A DNA stretch of 6,161 bases. Source: Chloroflexota bacterium. GTDB lineage: Bacteria; Chloroflexota; Dehalococcoidia; UBA1151; UBA1328. The DNA is taken from contig NYZY01000001.1 in the NCBI GenBank assembly GCA_002687335.1, positions 18,489 through 24,649 of the forward strand, written 5' to 3'. Below, piece after piece: positions 5,616 through 6,161 of this stretch (positions within the stretch are counted from its first letter, which is position 1; the number at the start of each line of letters is the position of its first letter). The translations under genes were made by a program, and so were the position numbers. Under the pieces are notes generated by a model. It was given only the letters and a program-made list of their open reading frames with translations, did not search any database and was not told the DNA's origin.

Positions 5616-6161
5616 GTGGTTCCCAACAACCAATCTAATCCAGTTCCAAATTCAGTGCCACGGGTGGCGCATACACCCTTTTATTTTGGTTGGGTGGTGG
5701 TGGCTGTAGCTGCTCTCGGAAATTTCACGTCCGCTGCCGGCCAGACTTACACGTTTTCAGTTTTTCAAGAATCTTTTGTTGTTGATCTGAATATTTCTGC
5801 TACCTCTATCGCGGGTCTTTACTTATTCGGTTCTGTTACGGCAGCTGTATTGATTATTTTTGTAGGGCGGTATCTGGATTTGCTTGGTCCGCGCGTGATG
5901 TTTGTATTTGTCACGATCTGTTTGGCTTTAGGGGCTTTTTGGTTGTCGTCTGTCAGTTCCGCATGGCAGCTGTATGTTGGTTTTGTCATCATGCGAACTA
6001 TGGGGCAAGGTGCTTTGCCGTTGATCTCCAGCAACGTGGTATCCATATGGTTTATAAGAAAACGCGCCATTGCTATAGCAGTTTCCGCTCTCGGTGGTTC
6101 ATTAGCGACCGGAGTTTTTCCCATTTACAGCGCGCTGTTGATTGACGCTGTCGGTTGGAGG
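5616..6161 (+). CDS. Major facilitator superfamily transporter, N-terminal part (3' end outside window)
   Basis: This is a secondary-active membrane transporter; 182 residues are visible and the frame runs off the window edge open. After a short polar, Pro/Asn-rich leader, the first helix begins at about FYFGWVVVAVAALG (residue 22). Five or so helices of the N-terminal MFS half are seen. The loop between helices 2 and 3 has the MFS motif A in the form GRYLDLLGPR (84-93). Further on, RTMGQGALPLISSNVVSIWF followed by RKRAIAIA resembles the monocarboxylate / oxalate-formate-antiporter-like branch, in which a basic segment follows the helix 4 region. That branch moves small organic acids, but the substrate cannot be assigned. 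There is no ATG in the N-terminal frame: the last upstream stop is the TGA at 5568-5570 and the candidate starts are GTG at 5616, 5655 and 5664, all without a Shine-Dalgarno. I prefer 5616 because of the GATAAT 10 nt upstream, with low certainty. It is 268 nt from the NnrS-like gene and probably separately transcribed. Confidence 0.85.
   Translation, partial: MVPNNQSNPVPNSVPRVAHTPFYFGWVVVAVAALGNFTSAAGQTYTFSVFQESFVVDLNISATSIAGLYLFGSVTAAVLIIFVGRYLDLLGPRVMFVFVTICLALGAFWLSSVSSAWQLYVGFVIMRTMGQGALPLISSNVVSIWFIRKRAIAIAVSALGGSLATGVFPIYSALLIDAVGWR

Noticed and set aside
5819..6124. 101-residue minus-strand frame and a 68-residue plus-strand frame (5939-6145) in the transporter
   Set aside because: Both overlap the MFS frame, which shows motif A and the helix 4 signature without interruption.
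1..6161. CRISPR arrays, insertion sequences, attachment sites or tRNA genes
   Set aside because: No spaced direct repeats, transposase motifs, terminal inverted repeats or cloverleaf-forming segments were seen on either strand.

Overview
The window appears to come from an aerobic bacterium of moderate, sub-50% GC by eye. It holds seven protein-coding genes, two of them cut by the window edges. It carries the 3' end of an aa3/caa3-type cytochrome c oxidase operon, a cytosolic two-component system, a 12-helix NnrS-like membrane protein and the start of a major facilitator transporter. A Chloroflexota affiliation (for example a marine SAR202-like lineage) is my best guess, from the style of the CoxI C-terminus, the GAF-PAS kinase with an OmpR-type regulator and the oxalate/monocarboxylate-like transporter. 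This is inference only, and Actinomycetota cannot be excluded.

Layout. Positions 1-1256 (+): the C-terminal end of oxidase subunit I, then subunit IV (small, CyoD/CtaF-like), then a short five-helix subunit III. The genes are spaced 4 nt apart and the two downstream ones have good Shine-Dalgarno sequences, so this is clearly one transcript. Positions 1294-3648 (-): a histidine kinase followed by its OmpR/KdpE-like response regulator, convergent with the oxidase genes and separated from them by only 37 nt. Positions 3649-3787: a divergent intergenic region with one FNR-like half-palindrome. Positions 3788-5347 (+): the NnrS-like protein, whose start is uncertain. Positions 5348-5615: a 268-nt gap with no gene I can support. 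Positions 5616-6161 (+): the N-terminal 182 residues of an MFS transporter, running off the window.

How the parts may fit together. The kinase N-terminus resembles the GAF-A domain of the mycobacterial haem sensors DosS/DosT. From my memory of the DosS sequence, its His105 falls on the DosS proximal haem ligand His149 and its Tyr127 on the distal-pocket Tyr171. A candidate O2/NO/CO or redox sensor therefore lies between a terminal oxidase and a divergent NnrS-like protein, a family linked in other bacteria to nitric-oxide and haem/copper metabolism. The working hypothesis is a gas- or redox-responsive respiratory control module. It differs from the DosS/DevR system in using an ordinary HisKA kinase core, an inserted PAS domain and an OmpR-family rather than NarL-family regulator. 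The wiring is inferred; only the gene content and motifs are seen.
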